Below are positions 1-6,940 of a stretch of DNA of 35,081 nt, piece after piece. The stretch comes from an uncultured Oscillospiraceae bacterium. Lineage in GTDB: Bacteria; Bacillota; Clostridia; Oscillospirales; Ruminococcaceae. Every line of letters starts with the position of its first letter. Position 1 is the first letter of the stretch. The position numbers and the translations under genes were made by a program. The notes under the pieces were generated by a model. It was not told where the DNA came from, made no database searches, and was given only the letters and a program-made list of their open reading frames with translations. The stretch spans positions 1 to 35,081 of the forward strand of contig CAKSEY010000025.1 in the NCBI GenBank assembly GCA_934448295.1, read 5' to 3'.

Positions 1-948
1 AGTGTTTTCTGTTTCATATCCTTATTATATCACTTTTTTCTTCTTTTTCATAGGGGTTTTTAGAGGTTACCTTATATAATATAATAGTATTATATATAAG
101 TAACTTTTTTCATACTAACTTGTTTACATATTCTTCTCTTTTTATTTGTCTCCAAATCAACTGATAAACAATCATATCTTTTCCCATCACCTCACATTGT
201 TGTAAAAAGGTATCACATGAATTAAAAGGTAATTATTTAACCCCAAACAACATTTTCTTTTAATGATTACCCCATTTTAGCCCCATAAAAGGCAGTGAAA
301 TGTATTGTACCTTTTATAGTGCTTGTGGAGGGTAACAAATTATAGTAATGTTATATATAGGTTGCATAATTATCTCACAAATATATTATCGACATATTTT
401 TCAAAATCTTTAGTATTTTAGTAAATTATTTTTATTATTATTAAAACATTAATAATTAAACTACATACTCCTCTCCATTTTCGCTTACTATTGTTTTCTT
501 TTTACTTTTTACTATTTCTATTTTCTTTTTCTCAAACCGGTATAACTATCCTTTTTTCTTTCCTCCCTGATATTATATTTTTGGATCTGATATAATTACA
601 TGAATCTTGCCAAAACTCTTCGAATTTAATAGCAATATAAAAAGATTGTTAATTGTGTCCAGATTGTCTTTCGAATATTATTTTATGTATGTGCATAGTG
701 CATATAAAATACACTATAAAATTTAACAAACTATTTGTAAGTGGCTATATACAACGGTTGGTTAATATAACAACCCGCTAAACCGCATTAGACAAGGAAT
801 CCTTTAGTTATAATAGATTTTGTAGAGATTGTTTTACATAAAATAACCTATACTCTTCCTACAAATAACAAATATCTTATGGTTGGTAATTTTGAATCTG
901 AGAAAAAGACAAAACTCTTTGTGATTTTCAAAATATCATACAAATTAT
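1..948. other. AT-rich stretch without a recognisable gene
   Basis: I see no open frame with a convincing start, ribosome site and protein-like composition. The stretch is far richer in A and T than the genes that follow. At 65-104 there is an AT-rich inverted repeat (arms begin GTTAC and end GTAAC) followed by a T run at 105-110, which could be a weak plus-strand terminator of a gene outside the window. No tRNA, CRISPR or long tandem repeat was found. The base composition suggests acquired or degenerate DNA, but nothing identifiable remains. Confidence 0.5.
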
Positions 949-980
949 AAAAAACAGCGGCACATTTCTGTGCCGCCGCT
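949..980 (-). terminator. Rho-independent terminator of the lipoprotein operon
   Basis: Read on the minus strand, a GC-rich hairpin (arms around GCGGCACA and TGTGCCGC) is followed by a TGTTTTTT run. It lies about 65 bp downstream of the stop of the 1044-3473 gene and would end its transcript. Confidence 0.8.
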
Positions 981-1043
981 ATGAAGAAAAGATGGGTTAT
1001 TAAGCATTATGCGTTTCAAAAGCGCATTTATTTACACAACCGC

Positions 1044-3473
1044 TTACCCGTCAACGGTTACCACGTAAACCTCGTTGTTCGCCTTTAAAGTGAACCTGCC
1101 GCCGCCTATGTAAGCGTCGTCGAGCATATTACCTTCTTCTCCTTCGGGAAGCGTGGCAAGGGTGTCCGATATCTTTTCATAGTTGAAGTTTACAAAATAG
1201 ATGTTCATATCCTTGTCAAGCGTCAGGGCAACGCCGTTATAGAACTCGCTCAGCGCATATGCATTTTGCGTTTTGTTTTCCCAATTGTACCACAGTTTGT
1301 AATTGCCATTTTCCCTTGTCCATGCGGAATCTGCGCCCCATTCATAGCGCATATTCGTATCATTAAAATCGTATAGCATTTCGCCGGAAGCAAGGTCAAT
1401 TACACCGCATTTTGTTACTCGCCCGTATTCGTCTACGTTCTTGGTTCTCGCCTGGTTTCCGTTGATGTATTTTCCATCGCTGCCCTTATAAGGCTTTCCA
1501 TTCACTTTCAGGTCAATGCCGTCTATGGAGAACCAGTTGTTATTGGAAGTCACATAATACTTGCCGTCGATTAAGGCGGCAACGGCATAGCCCGCATCAG
1601 TTATGGGCTTTACCTTTTCGGTGTAGTCGGTGACGTTGCCGTTCATGTCCATGCAAAGCGTCTTTCCGCCATCGGTGTAGAAGCACTTTCCGTCGTAGAA
1701 CTCGCCGTGATACGGCAGGTCGAGCTTGTCGCCGTCCATAGAATAGTACGTTTCGTTCTGAATGATAACGCCGTCGCTTATGGTGACTTTACCCTTTTCA
1801 ACGGCATATTCCTTGTCCTTGATTCGCAGAACGCGGTTTCCGTCTTTATCCTTATAATAAATTGTGTCATAAAGCGGATACCACGATTTTACATCGTCGA
1901 GTGTTTCTTTAACAGAATAGTCGCTGTTCAATATTACGTAGTTCGTTTTTAAAGAAGAAAAAGAAACTCCATCCCAAGAACTCTGTGTAGCATAATATAC
2001 GTCGTACTCAGCGGAATATCCCTCTATAGTGTACCATGTATTGATTCCTTCATCCATATATGCGGGTAACGGAGTCTTTGTAACATTGTACTTCACGCTC
2101 TGCGGTAAATTGTTCTGCGGCTTTGTTTCCTCTGCGGGCGTCTGCTCGCTTTCCGCGGGCGCTGAGGACTCGGTTTCTTCCTGCGCTGTATCAGAAGCTT
2201 TGGGCGCGTTATTGTCGTAATAGTCGCTTCCGCCGGCGCTTATCAGATATGTTTCGCCGTTGGCTTTGAACGTAAACTTGCCGCCGCCGATATAGGCGTT
2301 ATTGATAACCTTGCCGTATTCGTCGTTTCTGTCGTCGCCTGTAATTGTAAAGAGCGTGTCCGATATTTGTTCATAGCTGCTGTTTACAAAATAGAGGTTG
2401 TAGTCCATATCAAGCATAAGCGCAATCCCGTTATGGAACTCGCTTATTCCATATGCAACAGGACCAACGCCATACCAACAATTTCCGTTTGACTGCAATA
2501 TATATGGTCCGCCCCAGTCATACCGATAAACCCAGCCCGAAGGTAACGGTTCTTCATCGTTAGCAAGGTCGATGTAATAATAAAAATACTTAGGGACATC
2601 GCTGTATTCGCTATAGCCGGTTTCGGCCATTGTTTTTACCACGCTGCCATTGCTGTACTTTCCGTCGCTGCCCCTGACAGGCGTTCCGTAGCACATTGCG
2701 GACGTTTTCTCTACCAGAGTACCGTCTGTGTAAAACCACTGACCGTAATAGTCCACATAATACTTGTCCTCAATAGAAGCGATAATGGCTACGTTGCTAT
2801 TATCCGTTATGGGCTTTACCTTTTCGGTAATGTCGGTGATATTTCCTTTAAGGTTCATGCAGTAATATGTGCCGTCTTTCTCGCTGTAAATGCACTTGCC
2901 GTCGTAAAATTCACCGTGGTACGGCAGGTCGAGCTTGTCGCCGTTAAAGGAATAATAGGTTTGGTTATATATCACAACGCCGTCGCTCATAAAAACCTTG
3001 CCGTAGTCAACGCTGTATTCTTTATCCTTGATACGCAGGAAGTAATTTCCGTTGTTATCCATGTAATGTATTATGCCGTAAATGGGATACGCCGAGATTA
3101 CCCCGTCAATTTTTTCCTTTACAGAAAAGTCGGAGTTCAGTATCATGATACCCTGCTCGAACGAATTGCCGCCGCTGTAATTGGGCGCGGCGTAATATGT
3201 ATCGGTTTGCGCGCAATACCCCACTAAAGAGGCGGATTGGACTTCGGCGTCCATACCCTCCGCCTTGATTAGCGTACAATCCCCGACCTGCACTTCTTCG
3301 GCGGGATTCTGCCCGCTTTCAGCAGAATCGTCCGCTGAGTCAGCCGAGGTGGTTTTTCCCGCAGAAGCGGAGGAGTTGTTTTTCTCAGAAGAACCGTTAT
3401 CACCGCCCGCGCACCCCGTAAGAATGCTTGCTGCAAGTGCAAGCGCCGTGATAAGCGTAGCTTTCTTTTTCAT
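1044..3473 (-). CDS. Large surface lipoprotein built of two homologous halves
   Basis: The protein has about 809 residues and an unknown function. The start at 3473 is chosen because MKKKATLITALALA begins a classic lipoprotein signal with lipobox LTGC (Cys21) and a GAGGTG ribosome site lies just upstream; an in-frame extension upstream lacks these. After a low-complexity Ser/Asp/Glu linker come two copies of a roughly 350-residue unit. Shared landmarks are ILNSD-(F/Y)-SVKE, LRIKDKEY, GDKLDLPYHGEFYDGKC and TEKVKPITD, separated by a Thr/Glu/Pro-rich linker around residues 430-465. Short Tyr/Gly-rich strands suggest a beta-propeller-like or WG-repeat-like fold (inference). The upstream gene ends 11 bp before this start, so the two are probably co-transcribed and coupled. 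The likely site of action is the outer face of the membrane. Confidence 0.85.
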   Translation of the reverse strand: MKKKATLITALALAASILTGCAGGDNGSSEKNNSSASAGKTTSADSADDSAESGQNPAEEVQVGDCTLIKAEGMDAEVQSASLVGYCAQTDTYYAAPNYSGGNSFEQGIMILNSDFSVKEKIDGVISAYPIYGIIHYMDNNGNYFLRIKDKEYSVDYGKVFMSDGVVIYNQTYYSFNGDKLDLPYHGEFYDGKCIYSEKDGTYYCMNLKGNITDITEKVKPITDNSNVAIIASIEDKYYVDYYGQWFYTDGTLVEKTSAMCYGTPVRGSDGKYSNGSVVKTMAETGYSEYSDVPKYFYYYIDLANDEEPLPSGWVYRYDWGGPYILQSNGNCWYGVGPVAYGISEFHNGIALMLDMDYNLYFVNSSYEQISDTLFTITGDDRNDEYGKVINNAYIGGGKFTFKANGETYLISAGGSDYYDNNAPKASDTAQEETESSAPAESEQTPAEETKPQNNLPQSVKYNVTKTPLPAYMDEGINTWYTIEGYSAEYDVYYATQSSWDGVSFSSLKTNYVILNSDYSVKETLDDVKSWYPLYDTIYYKDKDGNRVLRIKDKEYAVEKGKVTISDGVIIQNETYYSMDGDKLDLPYHGEFYDGKCFYTDGGKTLCMDMNGNVTDYTEKVKPITDAGYAVAALIDGKYYVTSNNNWFSIDGIDLKVNGKPYKGSDGKYINGNQARTKNVDEYGRVTKCGVIDLASGEMLYDFNDTNMRYEWGADSAWTRENGNYKLWYNWENKTQNAYALSEFYNGVALTLDKDMNIYFVNFNYEKISDTLATLPEGEEGNMLDDAYIGGGRFTLKANNEVYVVTVDG

Positions 3474-3484
3474 GCCGTTACACC

Positions 3485-4535
3485 TCATTCCTTTTCGTTG
3501 CAGCGACTGATTTTCCAGCCGTTTTCGGTTTTGGTGAGCGCGGAAAGAACCGTCCATTCATCACCGTATGGACCGTATGCAGTTTCCTGAAGATAAGTGC
3601 GCACGACTATCTCACTGTCGTTATTGGTTACGAATTCGCAATTGACCACCTCGGGGATAGGACCGCCGAATGCGACGGGATTCCTGACGCAGGTTCCGTT
3701 GTCGTTGACATATTTGCCGAGCAGCGTACCGCTTTCCGCGTCGTAGCAGGCGTTGAACAAATCCTCTGTAAAATACTTCTTGAACAGGCTTACTACCCAC
3801 TCATAGGAGCTGTCGCCATTATAGGTGCATATGCCGCCATTAAAACGGTTCTCGCACTCGCCGATTTCTGCCTTTGAGAATACGTCCGCAAGAAAGTCGA
3901 TTGCCGTGTAAATGTCGCCTGCGGTAAGTCCGTCGGGGGTCTATGGGCGACATGGGGTCGGTGTAATCTGCTGCCGGCATAGTATATCCCTCGGGCATTC
4001 CACTAACATCGCTGATATCGCACCTTTCGCCGAGTTTGGCGGTAATGCCGTCTGCGGTGTTCGAAACGTAGTAGGATTCCGCGCATTCGAGAAGCTCTAT
4101 AAACACAGTTGACCTGACAACAGCAACAGAGCCGTCCTCCTGTGGGAAGCTCTCATAGACGTAGCTCAGCTTTCTGTTTGAGTCCTCCAGAATATTTTGA
4201 TACTTTTTTATTCGGGCATATTCAATATAAGGCGTATCGTCGCCTGATAATTCATGCGCCATTTCGTAAAGCTCCTGCGCGTCCATAGCAAGCAGGGGAT
4301 TATCCTGAGTTTGAGCCGCTTCCTCGGTGGGCTGCTTTTCGTCTGCGGTGGTGGATTCTTCTGAGGTCTGCGCAGTCTCGCTTGTGTCACCTACAGTGCT
4401 TTCCGTTGAAGTCGTTGACGATGTGCTTTCGGAAACTGCTTCCGATATACTTGCAACGCTCGGTTCGCCCTTGCTGCAACCGGTTGTCAGTAATAATGCT
4501 GACACGGTAAGCAATGCAATTATTCTCTTGTTCAT
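3485..4535 (-). pseudogene. Frameshifted lipoprotein, first gene of the phase-variable operon
   Basis: The start at 4535 (MNKRIIALLTVSALLLTTGC, lipobox Cys20) has an AAGGAAGG ribosome site. After a Ser/Thr/Glu-rich linker, a soluble domain reads in one frame to about codon 200 (TDPMSPIDP), then continues in another frame (DGLTAGDIYTAIDFLADVF) to the stop at 3485. The switch falls at a run of five C on the coding strand (3935-3939). Removing one C restores a single frame of about 349 residues, and the gene length of 1051 bp fits exactly one extra base. The downstream frame stays protein-like to its end, so this is a recent lesion, a homopolymer sequencing error or slipped-strand variation. No family was recognised. 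The gene lies directly downstream of the invertible promoter segment. Confidence 0.8.
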
Positions 4536-4599
4536 GATTTTACCTTCCTTTTCCACTTGTAAATTTAAAAATGCAGAACAGATGTTGCTTTACATCAGC

Positions 4600-4627
4600 A
4601 TACCACACAATGTTGATTGTGTGGTAT
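4600..4627 (+). repeat. Recombination site IR-L of the invertible segment
   Basis: This 28-bp site is made of perfect 12-bp arms ATACCACACAAT and ATTGTGTGGTAT around a 4-bp centre GTTG. It is the exact reverse complement of the site at 4787-4814, which differs in reading only by the centre (CAAC). Two recombinase-binding arms around a short asymmetric core is the usual plan of a tyrosine-recombinase crossover site. Confidence 0.85.
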
Positions 4628-4725
4628 AGGGCGTTTTTCCCCGTCCTTATGCGTTTTTTCAGCCATGCCCGATACGCTTTCTGACAAAAATATTCGGCAT
4701 TCTAAATTTTTCGCTGCAAAACCAC

Positions 4726-4754
4726 TTGCTTTTTTTGCGGCATTGTGCTATAAT
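4726..4754 (+). promoter_or_regulatory. Promoter inside the invertible segment
   Basis: TTGCTT (4726-4731) and TATAAT (4749-4754) are separated by exactly 17 bp, a near-consensus vegetative promoter. It now fires rightward into the 3' end of the recombinase gene, antisense to it. In the flipped state it would fire leftward into the lipoprotein operon. Confidence 0.8.
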
Positions 4755-4786
4755 ATTTGCGGAACGATTTGCTTTACCGCACTAAA

Positions 4787-4814
4787 ATACCACACAATCA
4801 ACATTGTGTGGTAT
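4787..4814 (-). repeat. Recombination site IR-R of the invertible segment
   Basis: This is the exact reverse complement of the 28-bp site at 4600-4627. It overlaps the last codons and the TGA stop (4798-4800) of the recombinase. Because the stop lies in the shared site, inversion leaves the protein sequence unchanged. Confidence 0.85.
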
Positions 4815-5658
4815 TTCTTATAAGTCCTAAACCCTCTATTTGTCGCGCATGGACAGCCCCGCACTCCCGTGTGTATATCCTTGTAGTATTGATGGAAGAA
4901 TGTCCGAGAATGTCAGCAAGGCGGGACAGATCCTTTTCACGGTTATAGTATGTTCTGGCAAACAAATGCCGCAGATTGTGCGGATATACCTTGTTTTTCT
5001 GAACCTTCGCCTGCTCGCACAGGCGTTTCATCTGCTTCCACAAATTACTTTGATCAATCGGCTTGCCGCTTGATGTAATAAATACTGCACCCTGGGTTAT
5101 ACCTCTTTTTTCGCAGTATTGCTTTAGCAATCTGCAAAGCTTTTGCGGCAGGAACAGCGTCCGCCGTTTACCCTTACAGGCGATTATTGTATGACCGTCA
5201 GCTATTGCCCGCACAGTTATGTATTGTAATTCTGATACGCGTATTCCCGTTGAGCATATCGTCTGAACCGCCAGCGCCAGCCGCTCATCTCCGTTTTTGT
5301 ATGCTGTGACTGTCAGCCGTTCGTAATCCGATTTACTTAGCTCCTTGTCCTTTTCCTCAAAGCTGTTTTTCTGCACTCTGACAGGTTTTAATATAATGTC
5401 GTTTCTGCCAATGAATTTGAAATAACTGTTAATTGCGGCAACGCTGACATTGACGGTTGATGGCTTGTATCTGTCATTCAGCATGGATTTATATTCCAGC
5501 AGTATAGTTTTGGTGATAGCTTCTCCGTCGGAATAAAACTGCAATGCCCGTAATTCGCGGATGTAGTTGCTTATTGTGCTTGCGCTGCGTTCCTGCTCAT
5601 GCAGATACTTTTCAAACTTTTTTATTACTCGTTCGGTTATAAATACTTCTTTTTTCAT
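4798..5658 (-). CDS. Tyrosine recombinase (Xer/integrase family), probable DNA invertase of the adjacent switch
   Basis: The 286-residue protein has the normal size for a stand-alone XerC/D-like recombinase: an N-terminal SAM-like core-binding domain (about 8-85) and a C-terminal catalytic domain (about 105-275). The catalytic set is visible: Arg140 in STGIRVSEL, Lys in ACKGKRR (162-164), His227 and Arg230 in PHNLRH, His253 in LGHSS, and Tyr262 in TRIYTR. The start at 5658 has an AAGGAG site. A TATAAT-like -10 lies at 5685-5690 on the minus strand. Its position beside a pair of inverted 28-bp sites suggests it cuts there; this is inference. As the segment is drawn, the internal promoter would make antisense RNA against this gene, a possible feedback on recombinase level. 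Confidence 0.92.
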   Translation of the reverse strand: MKKEVFITERVIKKFEKYLHEQERSASTISNYIRELRALQFYSDGEAITKTILLEYKSMLNDRYKPSTVNVSVAAINSYFKFIGRNDIILKPVRVQKNSFEEKDKELSKSDYERLTVTAYKNGDERLALAVQTICSTGIRVSELQYITVRAIADGHTIIACKGKRRTLFLPQKLCRLLKQYCEKRGITQGAVFITSSGKPIDQSNLWKQMKRLCEQAKVQKNKVYPHNLRHLFARTYYNREKDLSRLADILGHSSINTTRIYTRECGAVHARQIEGLGLIRNTTQC

Positions 5659-5690
5659 TCTGTTTCTCCTTTCATGTTTATATAATTATA

Positions 5691-5713
5691 CAACAAAAGG
5701 CGGAAAACCGCCT
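5691..5713 (-). terminator. Terminator after the 5722-6270 gene
   Basis: On the minus strand, AGGCGG-TTTT-CCGCCT is followed by TTTTGTTG. It sits 9 bp past the stop of the upstream gene and separates it from the recombinase, whose own -10 (5685-5690) overlaps the T-rich tail. Confidence 0.75.
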
Positions 5714-5721
5714 CATGTTGG

Positions 5722-6270
5722 TTATAAATTGTTATACACATAATATCCTACAAATCTGTGCAGTGGAATAACTGATATCTTTCCCGTTTTGACATTTGCT
5801 AGTCGTATTTTTGCACCGTTAGTGGTAGTATTGTGTATATATCTGCCGGATATTTGACTGGTTCTACTATACCATTCTTCGCTGCTGGTTCCGCGAATCT
5901 TACATTCATTTCCGTCGCGGTCTGTGTATGTGACTATCAAAATATTATTATCAGCTTTATGTTGTATAGTGTCAACAAATAAATCCATACAAACTTGCGG
6001 ACATATATAGTATTCGGCTAGATTGATATTTATTTTTTCTACATAGTATCCGTTTTGCCGACGGAATAATCTATAACACCAACAGTTGTCGGAATAATAC
6101 ATTTCAACTTCTGTATTATCTTTTATTCTATTTATTGCAATGCTGTCTAATACTCTTTTGTTTTGGGTTATCAGTATATATCGACCGTCTTTATCTATTC
6201 CGCAGCACAATGATGTATTCAGGAAATATTGTTTTATATATGTGTAATCACTTAAATAGCTTTCAATCAA
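5722..6270 (-). CDS. Hypothetical protein, element cargo
   Basis: The protein has about 182 residues and was not recognised. It is rich in Tyr, Asn and Ile, with short beta-like stretches (YILITQNKR, ILIVTYTDRDG), no signal peptide and no membrane segment. No ATG start is available near the N-terminus; translation probably begins at TTG 6270 or nearby, using AAGGA that overlaps the end of the preceding gene 3 bp away, which suggests translational coupling. Codon use is markedly more AT-rich than in the genes right of 11 kb, which fits acquired DNA. The gene lies left of the tRNA remnant and may be cargo of an integrated element. The frame is long and clean, so a real gene is likely. Confidence 0.6.
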   Translation of the reverse strand: MIESYLSDYTYIKQYFLNTSLCCGIDKDGRYILITQNKRVLDSIAINRIKDNTEVEMYYSDNCWCYRLFRRQNGYYVEKININLAEYYICPQVCMDLFVDTIQHKADNNILIVTYTDRDGNECKIRGTSSEEWYSRTSQISGRYIHNTTTNGAKIRLANVKTGKISVIPLHRFVGYYVYNNL

Positions 6271-6273
6271 TCC

Positions 6274-6558
6274 TTATTTTTTTATTCTGACTTTTTCATA
6301 AAAAAATATCATCTCAGATAATGATAAATCTTTTCTAATATAAATATCATCTGTATTTATTGTCAATGCTTTATCCAAATTAAAAATCTGTTTATCACCA
6401 TAAGTTACTAAAGCTCCACTATCGTATTTGGATTGTTCTTCTAATAATTTGCTGTAAACTTGATTATTTGAGAAATAATCATCTGTAATTTGATTGCTAA
6501 ATCCTCCATAGCTTATGATGCCTAGCATTAAATTATTGTCTATTTTTATTTTTTTCAT
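6274..6558 (-). CDS. Small hypothetical protein coupled to the next gene
   Basis: The 94-residue protein starts MKKIKIDNNLMLG. The start at 6558 is preferred because of a GAGGAG site 6 bp upstream. It has no recognised domain, signal or membrane segment, and its Lys/Ile/Asn-rich, AT-rich codon use matches the following gene, which begins 3 bp past its stop. The pair probably forms a two-gene unit on an acquired element. Function is unknown; a regulator or toxin/antitoxin-like pair cannot be excluded, but no motif supports it. Confidence 0.6.
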   Translation of the reverse strand: MKKIKIDNNLMLGIISYGGFSNQITDDYFSNNQVYSKLLEEQSKYDSGALVTYGDKQIFNLDKALTINTDDIYIRKDLSLSEMIFFYEKVRIKK

Positions 6559-6715
6559 ATCTTTCTCCTCATCCACTTTCCATCCACTTTTCTCTTTCAA
6601 ACGAAAAGTTATACAACTCAATCATTATTGACTATTTACATTTGATATTGGGCAAGCCGCATTGTTATCGCAAATGTAGATATAGTCTATCTATTGTTAA
6701 CCCCTTCCAGAACAG

Positions 6716-6760
6716 CTACGAACCAGAGGGTCGGGGGTTCGAATCCCTCCTGGCGTGCCA
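6716..6760 (+). other. 3' fragment of tRNA-Arg(ACG): probable attachment site
   Basis: From CTACGAA (anticodon loop with ACG) through GGGGGTTCGAATCCCTC (T-arm) to CTGGCGTGCCA (acceptor strand with CCA) the sequence matches the 3' part of an arginine tRNA. No 5' half (D-arm, acceptor 5' strand) precedes it, so it cannot be a working tRNA. Integrases of this type often use tRNA 3' ends, and the integrase gene at 6941 ends about 180 bp away. I therefore read it as attL/attR of an integrated element. Confidence 0.8.
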
Positions 6761-6764
6761 ACAG

Positions 6765-6798
6765 AAAACCGCTTAACCGTTAAGGTTGAGCGGTTTTT
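6765..6798 (+). terminator. Terminator following the tRNA remnant
   Basis: AACCGCTTAACC-GTTA-(A)-GGTTGAGCGGTT is followed by a T run, placed 5 bp after the CCA end. It is the expected tRNA terminator, carried along with the att site. Confidence 0.8.
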
Positions 6799-6842
6799 CT
6801 TATATTGTAAGAATCCCCGTTCAGCGCATTTTCCTCTGTTTG

Positions 6843-6863
6843 AGTGCGCCATTAGTGCGCCAT
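6843..6863. repeat. Two direct repeats, possible integrase arm site
   Basis: AGTGCGCCAT occurs twice at an 11-bp period (6843-6852 and 6854-6863) between the att-like tRNA fragment and the integrase 3' end. Short direct repeats at this place commonly bind the integrase N-terminal domain; the role here is inferred. Confidence 0.4.
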
Positions 6864-6886
6864 AGAATTTATCCGTAGTATTCGTT

Positions 6887-6912
6887 ATCCGTGCTCAGGC
6901 GCGGATTTTTTT
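6887..6912 (+). terminator. Plus-strand terminator before the integrase 3' end
   Basis: ATCCGTGC-TCAG-GCGCGGAT is followed by TTTTTTT on the plus strand. It would stop plus-strand transcription before it runs antisense into the integrase; the minus strand lacks a T tail here. Confidence 0.6.
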
Positions 6913-6940
6913 CATTTCAGTCTCATTTTCACTTTACTCA

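Larger units (their letters stand above)
4600..4814. other. Probable invertible promoter segment (inverton), shown in OFF orientation
   Basis: Two identical, inverted 28-bp sites bound a 159-bp AT-rich interior that has no gene but one strong promoter on the plus strand. A tyrosine recombinase gene directly abuts the right site. Inversion would move the promoter to the minus strand with its -10 near 4660-4665, about 120 bp upstream of the lipoprotein start at 4535. I see no comparable promoter between 4535 and 4600, so the lipoprotein operon should be silent as drawn. Inverted repeats, promoter and adjacent recombinase match known phase-variable promoter switches of gut bacteria; switching itself is inferred. 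Confidence 0.8.

Noticed and set aside
6716..6760. Complete tRNA gene
   Set aside because: Only the anticodon loop to CCA is present; the 5' acceptor strand, D-arm and 5' anticodon strand are missing upstream.
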